Shown here one piece after another: positions 46,901 to 58,242 of a stretch of 64,000 nt of DNA (its first letter is position 1; the number at the start of each line of letters is the position of its first letter). The stretch spans positions 5,490,501 through 5,554,500 of the forward strand of contig OY978529.1 in the NCBI GenBank assembly GCA_963854835.1, written 5' to 3'. A program made the position numbers and the translations under genes. This DNA comes from Megamerina dolium. Its lineage: Eukaryota; Arthropoda; Insecta; Diptera; Megamerinidae. The notes beneath the pieces were generated by a model. It was not told the origin of the DNA. It searched no databases and saw only the letters and a program-made list of their open reading frames with translations.

Positions 46901-49900
46901 AGTGGTGATCAAAAATATGAAATATTTGATCGTTGTTTAAGCCTTCAATTCCGTAGTGCATTGCAGTTGGTTATTTTAAAAAAATTACTGCAAGCATTGT
47001 GGAAATGATGTCTTACGATCAACAAACAACAAAACACATATAGATATTGTGTAAATATTGTATAATTTTTATTACAAATATTGACTATACGGTACATCCA
47101 AAGAATCATGTAATCTATTCTCTTAGGTTCCAGTGCGAGTAGTAGTAGTACTGGTCGTACTAGTACGAGTAGTAGTAGTAGTGCTGAACAAATGGATTCA
47201 ACAAACAAGTTACCAGCAATTCTTTTTATACATGGTGAATCGTATGAGTGGAATTCTGGTAATCCATATGATGGTACCGAATTGGCCGCTCATGGTAAAG
47301 TGATTGTAGTTACAATTAATTTTCGTTTGGGTATATTTGGCTTTCTGAAAACGGGCGGCAAAGAGAGTGCTCAAGGTAATTTCGGGCTTATGGATCTGGT
47401 TGCCGGTTTACATTGGCTAAAGGAGAATTTGCCAGCCTTTGGTGGTGATCCACATAATATTGTTTTACTGGGACATGGTTCAGGTGCTGCCTTGGCTAAT
47501 ATTTTAATGGTATCGCCAGTGGCAAGTGGTAATTAATTGTTGGCATTGAAAATTATTTATTTAATATTATATGGATTTCTTTAAACAATTTCAATAGATT
47601 TAATACAGCGCACAATATTAGTTAGTGGTTCAGCACTTTCACCGTGGGCAATACAGAAAAATCCACTTTTCGTTAAACGTCGTGTTGCCGAACAGACTGG
47701 TTGTCATGGTGATATGCTCTACGATGATTTGGCACCATGTCTGCGAACGAAAAGTGTTTCAGATTTGCTGGCAGTTAAAATCGATCATCCTAGGTGACAA
47801 AGAAATTATATTGTAAAAAATATAATTGATTCAAATTATCATTCGTTACAGATTCTTAGCTGGTTTTGCACCATTTGTTGATGGTACTGTCATATCACCG
47901 CATACCGATCCAATTGGAGAATTAACACTGCCTTTGGGCTCAGCCATAGTTAGGTGAATAAAAATAATATACAACAAATTTTACAGAAATTTTGTTTTAT
48001 TAATAATATTATGCAATATGTTTTCGCACACACAGTACATCAGGAATTGAATTTGCAAATTTTCCAAAACGTGACCTCATATTCTGCCTTACATCAGTTG
48101 AGTCATATTTGGATCTGAGCGCTCAAGATTTAGAATTTGGTTTTAATGAGACACGTCGTGATCGTATATTACGAACTTTTGTTCGTAATAATTTTCATTA
48201 TCATTTAAATGAAATTTTCGCTGTCTTAAAGGTAAACGAAAAATGATATTTGTTGAATTTAGCTTGCATTTGAATATATTGCAATATTTATCGCTAGAAT
48301 GAATACACCGATTGGGAGAAAACCATTCGTAATCCACTTAGCTCACGTGATGCCACATTATCGTTCCTCAGTGATGGTCATACGGCATCAGCATTAATAA
48401 AATTAGGTTTTATGCATAGTTTACGTGGTGGTCGAAGCTATTTTTTACATTTTAAACATAAAACTATTGAAGAGGAATTTCCACAGGTAAGCCACAGGAG
48501 AAAATGTTCTTGATCTCATCTCATTTTGTTGAATAATAATTTTATGCATTTAGAGAACCGGTTCCGTTCGTGGTGAAGATGTGCCTTTTTGGTTGGGATT
48601 ACCAGTGTCACCATTATTTCCACACAATTACACAACTCAGGAGAAACAAATTAGCCATTTAATGTTACGCTATTTGGCAAATTTTGCTAAAACCGGGTAT
48701 GTATTCGGTACTCTAGAATGGGTCGAAATTTTGAATTCTCCATCCCTTAATTAAAAGCTTCCATTCTTTGTTATTCTAAATAAATATGCATTTTTCGTTT
48801 TTTCAGCAATCCTAATCATTCCACACAAATGCCATCATCACCAAATGTCATAGGAATAATATCAGGTAGTTCCTCATTACCTGGACGTCGCCGTCAATAT
48901 GTTGATCATAGTAATAATAATTATAATAATAATGGCGGCGGTGTCGATAGCGGCGATAGCGAAGAAATCAGTCCAGATTTGATAGATCATGAAAAACTAA
49001 AACGTTCCACATATAAAAAGGAGAAAAGTTTCGTTAATCGAACTATCACCAAAATAGCTGCTCAAGAAGAAGTTATAGCTGCAGCCCGAGAGCAGGCACT
49101 TCAATTGGCTGTCATTTATAATCAGCGCCGCAGTAATGCGATGCATGAGAAACGATCCTATTATAAGCGTCGTCTGCGTAGTAACGATGCAAATTCGAAT
49201 GGTAACGGTGATGGTCTGTGGTATGCAGATATTAATTCTGCGGCTGGTGGTGCTGCTGCTGCTGATCATTTACCGTTTTGGGATGCATATGATGTGGTGA
49301 ATCAATTATATTTGGAATTAGGTATGTTTGAAATTTGAGGTCAAACAGGGCACTACTCATTCCTACTTCCTTGAAATCGTATAGGTAAAAAAGCTGAAAT
49401 TCAAAGCCACTACAGAGGTCACAAACTATCGATGTGGCTCAATCTAATACCACAATTACACAAGCACTACAATATAAATGATCCATCAATGCGTCATCAC
49501 CAATTCATTAACGATTTACGTAGTAGAGATCTTTATGAAGGTTTGTTTTTTTCTAAATTTTCTTATATCTCTTTGAAAAATTGTCTACATATGGTACATA
49601 TTACTCTCATTGCATTTCTTTTTTAATGTAAGGTGTGGTACGTCCCCAAATGCAAACAAAACCAATCGATGATGATGATGATGATGATGATAGTGATGGC
49701 CGTGATGACGATCGGCCTAAAGTAACAAAAGCGACGCTACCAATAAAATTACTAAATGCAACCGTGAATGGAACCACGAATAATAGTGTTACTACAGGTA
49801 TGGTACTTATGATTTTACCCGATGTCCACATATGACGTCTCTATAGATTCAAAGAATCACGCAAACATAGAGTAGAAATATGTACTCAATAGATTTCGTG

Positions 49901-52382
49901 GTATTATTAAACACAGCTCAAAATTAGGCAACCTTAAAAAAACGAAAAAAAATGGGACAGTCGATTTTCACAAACTTCTCTTGAGGCGAATTTTTCACCA
50001 GCAAATACATTCCCCATAGATAGAATCACTTTATGCCAGGTACGGACTATAAGGTGGATGCATAAGAACCTCCCAACCAAGCTCCCGGAGCTTCTTGCGA
50101 GCCACTATCGATGTGTGTGGCCTGGCGTTGTCCTGATGGAGCACAATTCCTCTCCTATTGCCCAAAGCTGACCGCTTCTGGGCGATTGCTTCCTACAGAC
50201 GATCCAATTGTTGCCAGTGCAGGTCCGAATTAAGAGTTTGGCCGTAGGAGAGCAGCTCATAGTAGATGATTCCCTGCCAATCCCACCAAACACATAGCAA
50301 AACCTTCCTGACCGTCAATCCTGGCTTGGCTACCGTTTGCGCCGGCTCACCACGATTCGACGACGACCGTTTTCGCAGATGAAAATTCAGTCCATGAGGT
50401 TTTTTGGCCTTAACTCGTGTGGCACCCATACATCGAGTTCTTTTTGTATCCAGCCTTATTTAAATGATTCCAAACGCTTTTTTGTGGAATGTTTAGCTCC
50501 TGGACAATAGAAACAGACGGTCAGACTCGACGATCACCCGTCTGGCTTGCGTTTTCGCCTTTATCAAAGAAAAACTGAAAAATATGGCGTATTTTTCTCT
50601 TTACTAGTGTCCATCTTTGACGCGTGCTCGAACAATACTGATTCAAGCTGCCTGAAAAATTTATTTAGTACGAAATACTATCTTTCTAAAGCCATCTATT
50701 GGAAAAATAATGGATTTCTTACTACTTACTGGATTACTATACCTGATATCAAGCGAAGTTGTAGTTCAAATTGTGAGATCCGGTTTAAATCGCGGCACGA
50801 CCCACACTTTTTTGAAAGTGTTAGGAAAAGTTGCTTTCTTTTCTCGGCAGATAGATTCAAGTGAGCAATGTTGGTGCATTGTACTGAGAACCAGTTTTCG
50901 ACTTCTTTTTCAATCATTTGAGGCCGCATGTCACAAATGGTGCGACCGCTGTGGCTTGTTTGTGGAGACAATGGCTTCAAATATCACATATATGTACCAT
51001 ATAATGAGTAAAAAAGCTCTGTGGCTCATAAATCATAATTACCCCCTATAGGAAAAACGGTCTTTAAAAACACTCTGTAGTACAAACAAAAAACCAAGTT
51101 TACTGTACAAAATGTTTTCTCATATTTTCGTTTCTTTTTATCCACTTTTTCTCTACTAGAATGTGATTTAATCGATACTGGGGCTACTGCAGCACCACCA
51201 TCATCATCTATATCGTCATCGTCCGCCTATCCACCGGTCAATCGTTCACAAATGACCACCGCTTCATCCGGACAATTCGTTAATGCAGAGGTATCATTTG
51301 AAAGTAATTCCATAAGAACGTTCCTCTTCATTGGAATTGGCATTCTTCTACTCATACTCAATGCGGTCCTATTTGCCAGTAACTATTATCAGTGTGAGAA
51401 GCGAATAAGGGATAACAAAACCAAAGAGCAGCTACAAGATAATAATCTGAACAAGAATACCGCAAGCATACTCAAGCTAAATACTATCGGTGATGATATA
51501 GGTGCCGGTGAAGGAGACGACGGCAATGGTGGAATCGCTGGTTGTGGTTACAAAAAATCTGTATTTTTTGGTGAATATAATTGCTACGACGAGAAAACAC
51601 TCCAACAAACGACCAAATTGCAATTGAAAGATGGTGAGAAGGTAATTATTGAATTACCACAGACATCACATTGTATGGTTGGTGGTCTTGGAATGGGCTC
51701 ATGTTCAACAAACACATTAGATTTATTAAAGACTCAAATTAATAATAGTGTTGGTGGTGGTGGTGGTGGTGGTGCTGCTGCTGCGGCTGTTGGAGGTCCA
51801 CCATTCGATCCGGCATACTCGCAATTAATTATGACAGAACAAACTGATATACATTTACAGCCAATTAATAATATTGAAATGGTCACTTATAAAAAATTAG
51901 CACAGCCTACGCCATCGATAGTTACGAATGTCATGGAAACGGGCAATGTTATGGGCTCTGCTGTTGATACCTCTTTGCGTCGTACTAGCTCATTTATTGG
52001 CTCACCACCTGCAATGACGCAATTCGATTATGCTGTTCAATCATCGGATCAAATGTCATTTAAGGCGATTGAAGATGCTGTAAAAGCATCCTCGTCAAAA
52101 TCCAATACTACAAATAATCATAATCATGGTATCAATGACAATGATGATGATGATGATGATGATGATGAGGACGATGATATACCAGAACCGCCACCACCAC
52201 CTAGATCATTTCTTCAACAGCAGCAACAGACCAGTAGCGGTGGTGGTGGCGGCATACTACGCCAGCCTGGTGGTGGTAGTGGTAATGTTGCTAATGGCAC
52301 TCAATCGGGTGCTGGAACAAACAGTGGTAGCGGTGTTGCTGGCGGCAAAAAACGTGTACATATTCAAGAAATCTCTGTTTAA
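37928..52382 (+). CDS. Nlg2: Neuroligin, most likely neuroligin 2 (postsynaptic adhesion protein)
   Basis: Neuroligins are membrane adhesion proteins that bind neurexins across synapses. Twelve coding exons join in phase with GT-AG introns: to 40,104; 43,274-43,506; 47,127-47,528; 47,598-47,793; 47,852-47,953; 48,036-48,231; 48,298-48,486; 48,554-48,696; 48,807-49,321; 49,385-49,540; 49,633-49,797; 51,160-52,382. The ectodomain starts near 39,980 (TKYGLLRGIVVRSSPLVEAY, LGIPYASPPVGSLRF). It has NQSEDCLYLNIYVP, the FIHGESYEWNSGNPYDG block and WLKENLPAFGGDPHNI. The esterase elbow is GHGSG, with Gly in place of the nucleophilic Ser, as in neuroligins. HYRGHKLSMWLNLIPQLH closes the domain. A membrane helix (TFLFIGIGILLLILNAVLFA, exon 12) and a roughly 340-residue cytoplasmic tail with poly-Gly, poly-Asp and Pro-rich stretches follow, ending EISV. 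The start is uncertain: ATGs at 37,928, 38,852 and 39,494 are in frame. A signal-peptide-like stretch (RSLILILLISTLWHGTECFH) lies at about 39,750-39,810. With the first ATG the protein is 1,898 residues, much longer than typical neuroligins. Confidence 0.93.
39494..40104 (+). other. Nlg2: Signal-peptide-bearing end of the first neuroligin coding exon
   Basis: The part of exon 1 most likely to be needed for secretion. It runs from ATG 39,494 (MKFIKYISFCIGYIKQWLAY, itself hydrophobic) through poly-Arg and poly-Gln stretches to a hydrophobic run at about 39,750-39,800. A Ser/Thr-rich linker encoded by CAC/ACC and AGC/AGT repeats follows, then the conserved mature start at about 39,980-40,104. 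The donor is AG|GTAAAT. Which hydrophobic stretch acts as the signal is not decidable from sequence alone. Confidence 0.5.
40209..40239. repeat. (GT)n microsatellite in neuroligin intron 1
   Basis: GT run of about 15 units just after the exon 1 donor; directly visible. CA runs at 40,456-40,472 and 40,645-40,666 lie in the same intron. Confidence 0.88.
41358..41714 (+). mobile_element. tRNA-derived SINE, type A, with exact 10-bp target-site duplication
   Basis: Inserted in neuroligin intron 1, sense to the gene. The direct repeat ACACTTACTG at 41,348-41,357 and 41,715-41,724 defines the ends. Head GGTGCCAGAGCTCAGTGG, B box GTGGGTTCAACCC, complete body with GTTCTGCCGTTCGAAAG, then GGCAGCCACATAACCTAACC and the last AACCT unit. 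The duplication shows that the CCTAA-type tail is part of the mobile unit. Confidence 0.93.
41990..42240 (-). mobile_element. LINE reverse transcriptase remnant (I/R1/LOA-like), in neuroligin intron 1
   Basis: On the minus strand near 42,190-42,140 the words GVHTQGCADDLSVPMRG resemble the YADD region of an I/R1/LOA-type LINE (G-x-ADD). CALYEEMQSARLATIYSKV follows, resembling the segment after it. No continuous frame. The identification is from pattern memory only. Confidence 0.45.
43885..44480 (-). mobile_element. mariner copy of the MDTNKEK lineage with lost catalytic residue, in neuroligin intron 2
   Basis: The minus-strand frame from 44,442 reads MVTGDENWVTYDNVKRKRSW (first Asp kept), LLCVWWNWQGIIYYELLLYG, IAQKRPALANRRGIVFHQDN (second Asp kept) and then PYRPNLAPSAYYLF, where the family has APSDYHLF: the third catalytic Asp is Ala. 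The frame shifts after FADEKF (about 43,985). The left end starts TTAGGTCAAATATGCACC like the 33-kb copy. The 5' third of the transposase is missing or decayed (wording as far as 44,560). Antisense to the neuroligin gene. Confidence 0.88.
45080..46265 (+). mobile_element. jockey-like LINE remnant in neuroligin intron 2
   Basis: Plus-strand, very mutated. The start HWNANGVNRHKNKLTLFR (about 45,092-45,145) and VISETHLAQKNYF resemble the apurinic endonuclease start of jockey-type LINEs, followed by TAILIKKRIRHFPI (about 45,270-45,310) and ATTLQIDEYI. Later wording (about 45,800-46,230) matches the linker and early RT region only loosely (SYRPFSLLSIFSKLFE near 46,210-46,255). Stops in every frame. 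Sense to the gene. Confidence 0.65.
46356..46690 (+). mobile_element. tRNA-derived SINE, type B, head truncated, in neuroligin intron 2
   Basis: Begins in the anticodon-arm-like part (CTTCTGATCTGTAGGTCGTG), so the A box is missing. It carries the B-box region GGTTCAATCC, the full body and the type-B end TTTAAGTGCCACATATTTAT with five ATTT units (46,668-46,685). Inserted just after the jockey-like remnant. Confidence 0.88.
49925..50757 (-). mobile_element. mariner copy of the MDTNKEK lineage in the last neuroligin intron
   Basis: Minus-strand fragments keep the transposase wording: start region near 50,610 (MDTSKEKYAIFFSFSLIKAK after a frameshift), MGATRVKAKKPHGLNFHLRK (about 50,430), VLLCVWWDWQGIIYYELLSY (about 50,310-50,250), LNSDLHWQQLDRL. 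The block that should hold the last catalytic Asp (about 50,020-50,040) is changed and interrupted by a stop. Shares AAAGCCATCTATTGGAAAAA with the 33-kb copy at its right end. It lies in the 1,362-nt intron between neuroligin exons 11 and 12, antisense to the gene. Confidence 0.82.
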
Positions 52383-52616
52383 ATTCATTGATTACCTTAA
52401 TCCCATATAGCATATATATATAAATACCAAAATACACACCTACACATAAAAATACCTAGAATATAGCGTGTAACAAAGATCTTTACCTATTCCTTTTCTT
52501 TAGTTAATTATACTTAATAAGTCTATTTATACTTAAAAAATAACACCTAATTATAATAATTGCATTTCAATTATTTGATTCATTATTCTCCAAATCATCT
52601 TCCTCCATCTCCTTTT
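52383..52616 (+). other. Start of the neuroligin 3' UTR
   Basis: AT-rich DNA after the TAA stop at 52,380-52,382. No AATAAA close by; candidates appear only near 54,784 and 54,870. The UTR is therefore either long and contains the repeats that follow or ends without a canonical signal. Confidence 0.4.
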
Positions 52617-52780
52617 TTTTTATGTGGAACTTATAGGCACCGAAGGGCCTGCGTGTTAAATTTTGTACAGTATTATAAGGAACCTACTTATATTAGCCAA
52701 TTCCGAACGGCATAGTCCTTATGATATTACCTTTTCTGAGCTTTGTCACAGAGCCCTTTGTTACTGCCGGAAGAATTGTG
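52617..52780 (-). mobile_element. tRNA-derived SINE, type B, 3' half only
   Basis: Minus-strand 3' half: AAGAATTCTTCCGGCAGTAA-side break at about 52,780, then the body with AGCTCAGAAAAGGTAAT, the hairpin-like block in changed form, and a tail end TATAAGTTCCACATAAAAAA at 52,638-52,617. No tRNA head. Close to the neuroligin stop codon, possibly inside the 3' UTR. Confidence 0.75.
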
Positions 52781-53299
52781 TGTACCTCCATCACCTTACT
52801 TGCCATTTATTTGACTTGCATGGAGCTTGTTTTCTATCGAACAGTCGATATTTGGCACATCAAAAAAATATGTGACAATAAGTCCGTTCGCGTACGTAAT
52901 TGTTTTTAAAAATTAATTTAAATTTTACTCCAAAAGCACATACTCGATTTGATCCTGTTCTTTCTAAAAATGAGAAAAAAGAAAAAAGTACGCAAACGGA
53001 AAATTTGTAAGATTTACTCGTAATTTCCAAACACCTTCAATTCTGTCACTTGCCAGTAAGAACAGCTGTTTTTTCTATGTTACGAATTCTTACTAGTAGA
53101 AATATTACCAGTAAAAATTTGCAAGAATTATCACAGAAAGGAAATAATTTGCTCTCTCAATTTCCCCTCTGTTACTGGTTTTTGGTGTACGCGAACACAT
53201 TCCCAGTAAGAAATAGTAAAATTTGTAATAATTTGTAAAAACTATAACGTACCTTGTTTGTACCTTGCCCTGAACTATTTATTCTCTAAGTCTTAGGGA

Positions 53300-54110
53300 T
53301 GCTAAATGTGTTTAATTAGGTTCAAAATAAAACCGACTTTACGGACAGTTTGACAAATTTTCGATACAGAAATCTGTCGAAAAGTGAATACAATCTATAT
53401 TTTATGTATCGCCAAAAATAATTCGATATATTCGATAACCATCTGTCTGTCACCTGACTGGTTCGCACGATAACTTGTGCAAATATTGAGCTATTTTGAC
53501 GAAATTTGGTATAAGTAACCTATGATCTAAGGGTACGGAGGGGATTGATATTGGGCATGATCGATCAATAACCACGTCCACACGAATCATTCTAAGCAAC
53601 TAACCTCAGAATTTTCAAAACCTTTAACTTGCTATAACTCACTTAATATACCATCTGGAACAACAATATTTGGCACGTGGAGTTATATTATACTGCTACA
53701 TAACCTTGCCAAAAATAGGCGAGCCACGCCTACTTTTTATAGTAGTTCCCATACACAGTGTCTGTACTTCTTTTAAATTGAAACAGCTATAACTTCTACA
53801 ATCTTCTGTCTAGAATAACCATAATTGACATTTAGATTAATATGGTAGTCGGAAATAATCTGCCAAAAAATCAGTGTGCCACGCCTACTTCTTATTGGGG
53901 CTCCAATACAAAGTTGCGGAAATTTAAAAAAAATTTTAACTGCCATAACTTACAAACTATTCAGCGTAGAACAACCAGATTTAAGGTATGGATTAGTATT
54001 GTAAGAGCGACTAGACTCTCAAGAAATGCACCACCCACGCCCATTGTTTATAATAGCCGCCATATAAAATGACTGAATTTCTTTTAAATTGCAGGATATA
54101 ATTTGGTCGG
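53300..54110. repeat. Unclassified repeat-like stretch with internal similarity
   Basis: The phrases GCGAGCCACGCCTACTTTTT (about 53,720) and GTGCCACGCCTACTTCTTAT (about 53,876), and CACCCACGCCCATTGTTTAT (about 54,031), recur about every 155 bp. Each is followed by TATAGTAG/GGGGCTCC/AATAGCCG then CATAC/ATACA/ATATA and 'AA(T/A)TTTTAAATTG'-type wording. This is an old tandem or dispersed repeat of a kind common in flies; the class is not determined. No coding frame. Confidence 0.5.
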
Positions 54111-55208
54111 CCCCTGTAAAGTCATTTTTAATCAAATAATTGTTTATGAAATACAATTGTGCTTATAAAATTGTAGCAATCTACTAATTACTAGCTAAAA
54201 ATGCTAATACATAAAAAATATTCAATAACAAGAGCAAGACATTCCATTAATTTGGATATATAAATATTCTCCACTCCAAATCTTACAGTTTCACATGTTT
54301 TTCATCTCTTTATCTCTTCTCTATTATTTCCACCATATCAGCACCCTTTCAACGACACTTTGTTATTTAGCAAAACATAATTTATATCTTATGTACATAG
54401 ATACATATATGTAATATATATATATGAGTGTTTATTTTTATTGTATATTTATATTTGTATATGTGACTTGTATTTAATATTATTATATATTATCTATTAA
54501 ATATATATATAAAAATAAATGTTAATAATAATGTTAATGTATCTTACGATATTATATTGTTTAATTTAATTTCTTAAATTTAAAAAAAAGCATATATATA
54601 AATATTTAGTAAATATACAAAACATAAATAATATACATACATTCGTACACATATTCATAATAAATAATACTTATAATAATACAAACTACAAAAATAATAT
54701 TTAAAAAATTAATAGTAATTATAATGATGGCTATATAAACATACATGTAATTATTATAATTTGTTTTCGTTTTATTTGCATTCTAATAAATTATATATAG
54801 ATATATATTTAATGTTTATTCCAGATAAAAAACAAATACTAATAATTATTATAATACTGATAATAATAAATTAATAATAAAACTGTGAAATTTGATCAAA
54901 TTGCTTCATAATTTATTGGAATCCGTTAAATTAGATTGCATGCAATGTGATTGAGGCCTAACGTTTGAAGAAGGACATTACGAAAATCAATAGTGATGGT
55001 ATATTATTGGTGATGAAAGAAATGTTTTAAAATCGATTATGCTTGTTTGAAAGTTTATGCAGCACATTGACTACACAAATTGTAAATTCAAATAGAAATT
55101 GGTGCGATTCACCAAACACAACCAATTGCGTTGCAAATATTTTTCGTAATTTTCGAATTTCAATTCAAATCGAATACTCTCACCCTCTCTCTCCTGTTAC
55201 AAAACAGT
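54111..55208. other. Very AT-rich intergenic DNA
   Basis: Dominated by TATA and AATAAT stretches (54,410-54,900). AATAAA at about 54,784 and 54,870 could serve as distal neuroligin polyadenylation signals. No gene. Confidence 0.45.
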
Positions 55209-56795
55209 AACATACCTGATACATGGAGGGGATGGGCGAAGTAGTTTTAATTTTAAATCCTGGCAAGTCGCCATAGCTTGCTTTCTCCTGTCGGCAAAAT
55301 CGTGGATTCTCTCTTGTTGCCGGAGCTCACACGGAGCACGGGTTCCGCAAACGTCACAGCCCAACTACGGCCTTAACAGAAATTACTTCATGTATTACAC
55401 GTGATTTGAACCAGACCCGTCCTCGCGAGCGCACGGTTCTGATGGCACTCGGCTTGTCTAAGGCGTTTGACACGGTAAGCCTGGCCACCCTACTCGACGA
55501 CATCCTGCTCTCACCTCTGCCTAACTCTAATTTACTTAGTCAATCGACAATTGTTCGTGGAATTCAAAGGGAACGTTCGCCGTATAGGAAGGTAAAGCAA
55601 AGGGTTCCACAGGGAAGTGTGTTGTGACCCATCCTCTTCAATTTTTATCTATCAAAGCTTATAACTTATGCTGATGACTGCACGATTCTGGCTTCGGGAC
55701 AAAACCTCTCGGCGATATGCAGCGAAATCAAATCGTACCTGATGCAGGTCCAATAATTTCTCAGCCAAAGAAGCCTTAAACTCTCACGTGAGAAATATAA
55801 CGCAACACTATTTCAACTGTCAATAAGCCTAAATTACTCGGAGTTACATTTGACAGTCTCATGAACTCCGCTACGTATGTCAAGAACACCAGTCAAAAGT
55901 TACATAGTAGAAATAATGACCTTACGGCGCTGACTGGCACTAGTTGGGGGAAAGACAAGGAAACGCTGCTCATCACCTATAAGGTCATCGGCAGGTCGAT
56001 CATCAGCTACGCGGATCCAATCGGAACGTCACTCATTAGTGACACTCAATGGCGGCATCTGCAAACCAAACAGACTACTGCTCTTCGCACCAAGAAACGC
56101 GAATACTGGAAGTGCGTGAGCACAATGAACTGCTTTTGCAGCAATTTTTTCTTTCCTGTCACGTACTGTCACACCCCTATAATCATTTAATGCAGCTGAC
56201 CCCTCCCCCGTGTAGTTTCCACAGTGGTTTGGGCTCGTTTAGTGGGCATGTGATGCACCTGCTTGATGATTTGAGCATTAGCACGAACAGGCAGCACTGA
56301 ATTCATTACACCAATGCTCAGTGTAGGCAGCCATCGATGGTTATGCTCATAAGATCGTTCTGGGTGGTCGGCTACCGCCAATAGCGGACTGCGAGCAACA
56401 GCTCCCTAGATCCGCTCTAGCCACTTTGGCAAAACTAAGGTCGGCGTGGAACACCTATCTGAATTGCTACATGCACCGGCTAACTGATGCCCGGGGTGCC
56501 AACAAAGCCCGCACGACACCCGTCATCTTTTCACATGCCCCAGAAGGCCTACCAGACTGGTCCCTTCCGCATTTTGGACGCACCCCCTGGAGACTGCTGT
56601 TTTTTAGTGCTGGTTGTTGTAAACAACAACTGAACCAACTAGCATACATATCTATTCGTGATTTTGAAATTGTTTTTCTGCTACAACAACAAGAACAAAG
56701 CAGTACAAAATGTATGAGCTTTCGAACAATAGAATCTAGTAAATTGGGCCTGTTGGGTGCTGACAGATTAAACTTTGAATAATTGAATTGAATTG
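55209..56795 (+). mobile_element. Decayed I/jockey-type LINE fragment with YADD motif
   Basis: Plus strand: NIPDTWRGW at the start, TEHGFRKRHSPTTALTEITS (about 55,333-55,392), LMALGLSKAFDTVSLATLLD (about 55,437-55,498), KVKQRVPQGSVL then a stop (about 55,590-55,627), LITYADDCTILASG (catalytic YADD, about 55,660-55,700), SWGKDKETLLITYKVIGRSI (about 55,945-56,000). A C-terminal part follows with PILFNF-type and LRSAWNTYLNCYMHRL wording in shifted frames (about 56,430-56,490). It ends near 56,790 in AATTG repeats, a likely tail. Several stops, a deletion between about 55,300 and 55,330 and frame changes make it inactive. Confidence 0.82.
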
Positions 56796-56986
56796 AAGTA
56801 CATAAAATGAAATATTGAAATATGTATAAAATAAAATAAAGCACCCACACGTCGTTAAACATTCAATCTCATTATATTTTTTACTCAATCAAAAATAGGC
56901 ATTGGCATAAAATTAACTTTAATATTACCATGTAAAATTATATACATTAAAACAAATATAGTTTATCTTCAACATCCTCATTACAG

Positions 56987-58242
56987 TTAATCGTCATCAT
57001 CCAGTTGTTCTGATTTGATAGTGCCATTAAGATGATGATTGCTATCATCTGCGATTATGCTAGCATTTGATTTACTTTTACGTTTCTTCGTTGTCTCGTT
57101 TGATTCGACTTTAATTTTAATTGGAGCTGGTAGTTTGATTTTAATGTTTTTCGATGGGGATTTTGATGTAACATCCTTTACCTCCTCCTTCACTTTAATT
57201 GGTGCGGGCATCGTAACTGTTTCAGAGATCATGCGTTTACGCTTTGTTTTAGATGTATTGGCATGGGCAGCGATTTCCTGCCCAACCAACGACATGGAAG
57301 CAGATGAATTGGACTCTTTTCCTTTTCTTTTTAAAGTAGAAGCAGCAGATTTCTTAGCAATATCGGTAGTAGTCGATTTCTTATTCGGTGTATTTTCAGC
57401 TTCCGAAATAGGTTCTTGTTTAAGCACCGATATAGTTGTGGACGATGTGGAATCTTTATGATTTCGTTTTGTGGCACTAGCAGCACCCGTTGTTTTCTTA
57501 GACTTCTTCATCGGCGTAGTTTCACCTTCCGATATAAATTCTTCTTTAATTAATGAAACTAGTTCGTCGAGCTCTTGTCCATCCTTCTCTTCTATTCCAG
57601 AGTCTAATGTGCTCTCATTTAAATCGTAATTTAATTTCTTTATTTTTAACTGCAAATGAACAGGTTAGTGAAAAATAATTTAAAATATGTACGAATAGTT
57701 CTTACCTTATTTTGTTTATCTGTGAGTAATTCGCCCTCAATATAGGGGAATACATTTTGCAAATTAAAACTCCTAATACGAAACTTAACCTCCTTATCCA
57801 TTTCTACCTCATCATCACGTAATTTCTTACCGAAACGTATGTGTGCATTAAAAACACGATATATTATTACACCAACATGATGATTTGAAATATGTTTTAC
57901 GATGCCACTCAATTCTACACCAATCTCAGGTCGAAAAATATACGCATCTACATTTAGATTGACATGTATACGTGGATCATCTGCACGCATTGCTGCCGTT
58001 GATCCGAGTACTTTCAGGTGCTTTAGATCTAGAATTATCCCATCCAGTTGATCATCATAATAGCCCACCTTGTTACGTGTAAGATGCGCGTGCAACGAAT
58101 GCTTAAAATCAGCCAATCCATAAGGGCCCATGGAAAGATGCATATCTGTGTTCACCTTACGTATGCATGAACCCTCGGTTTTTGTATAAGTGTCTAACTC
58201 TTTCGTAGTATATTTAACAAATTCGCGTAAACGTTTTGCCAT
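56987..58242 (-). CDS. Polr1F: RNA polymerase I subunit RPA43 (TWISTNB/POLR1F)
   Basis: Subunit of the Pol I stalk, which with its partner connects the enzyme to initiation factors for rRNA transcription in the nucleolus. Two exons: 58,242-57,706 (179 codons, ATG in AAAATGG context) and 57,649-56,987, with a 56-nt intron (GTAAGA...TTGCAG). Product 399 residues. The N-terminal part (GYYDDQLDGIILDLKHLKVL, MRADDPRIHVNLNVDAYIFR) fits the RPB7-like fold. EIGVELSGIVKHISNHHVGV and FGKKLRDDEVEMDKEVKFRI fit the OB domain seen in RPA43. From about residue 180 the protein is a low-complexity Lys/Ser/Glu tail with repeats of the type KEE(F/P)ISE(G/A)E-TP-KKS. Human RPA43 also has a long charged tail, but the fly tail is longer. 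Divergent from the GILT gene. Confidence 0.9.
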
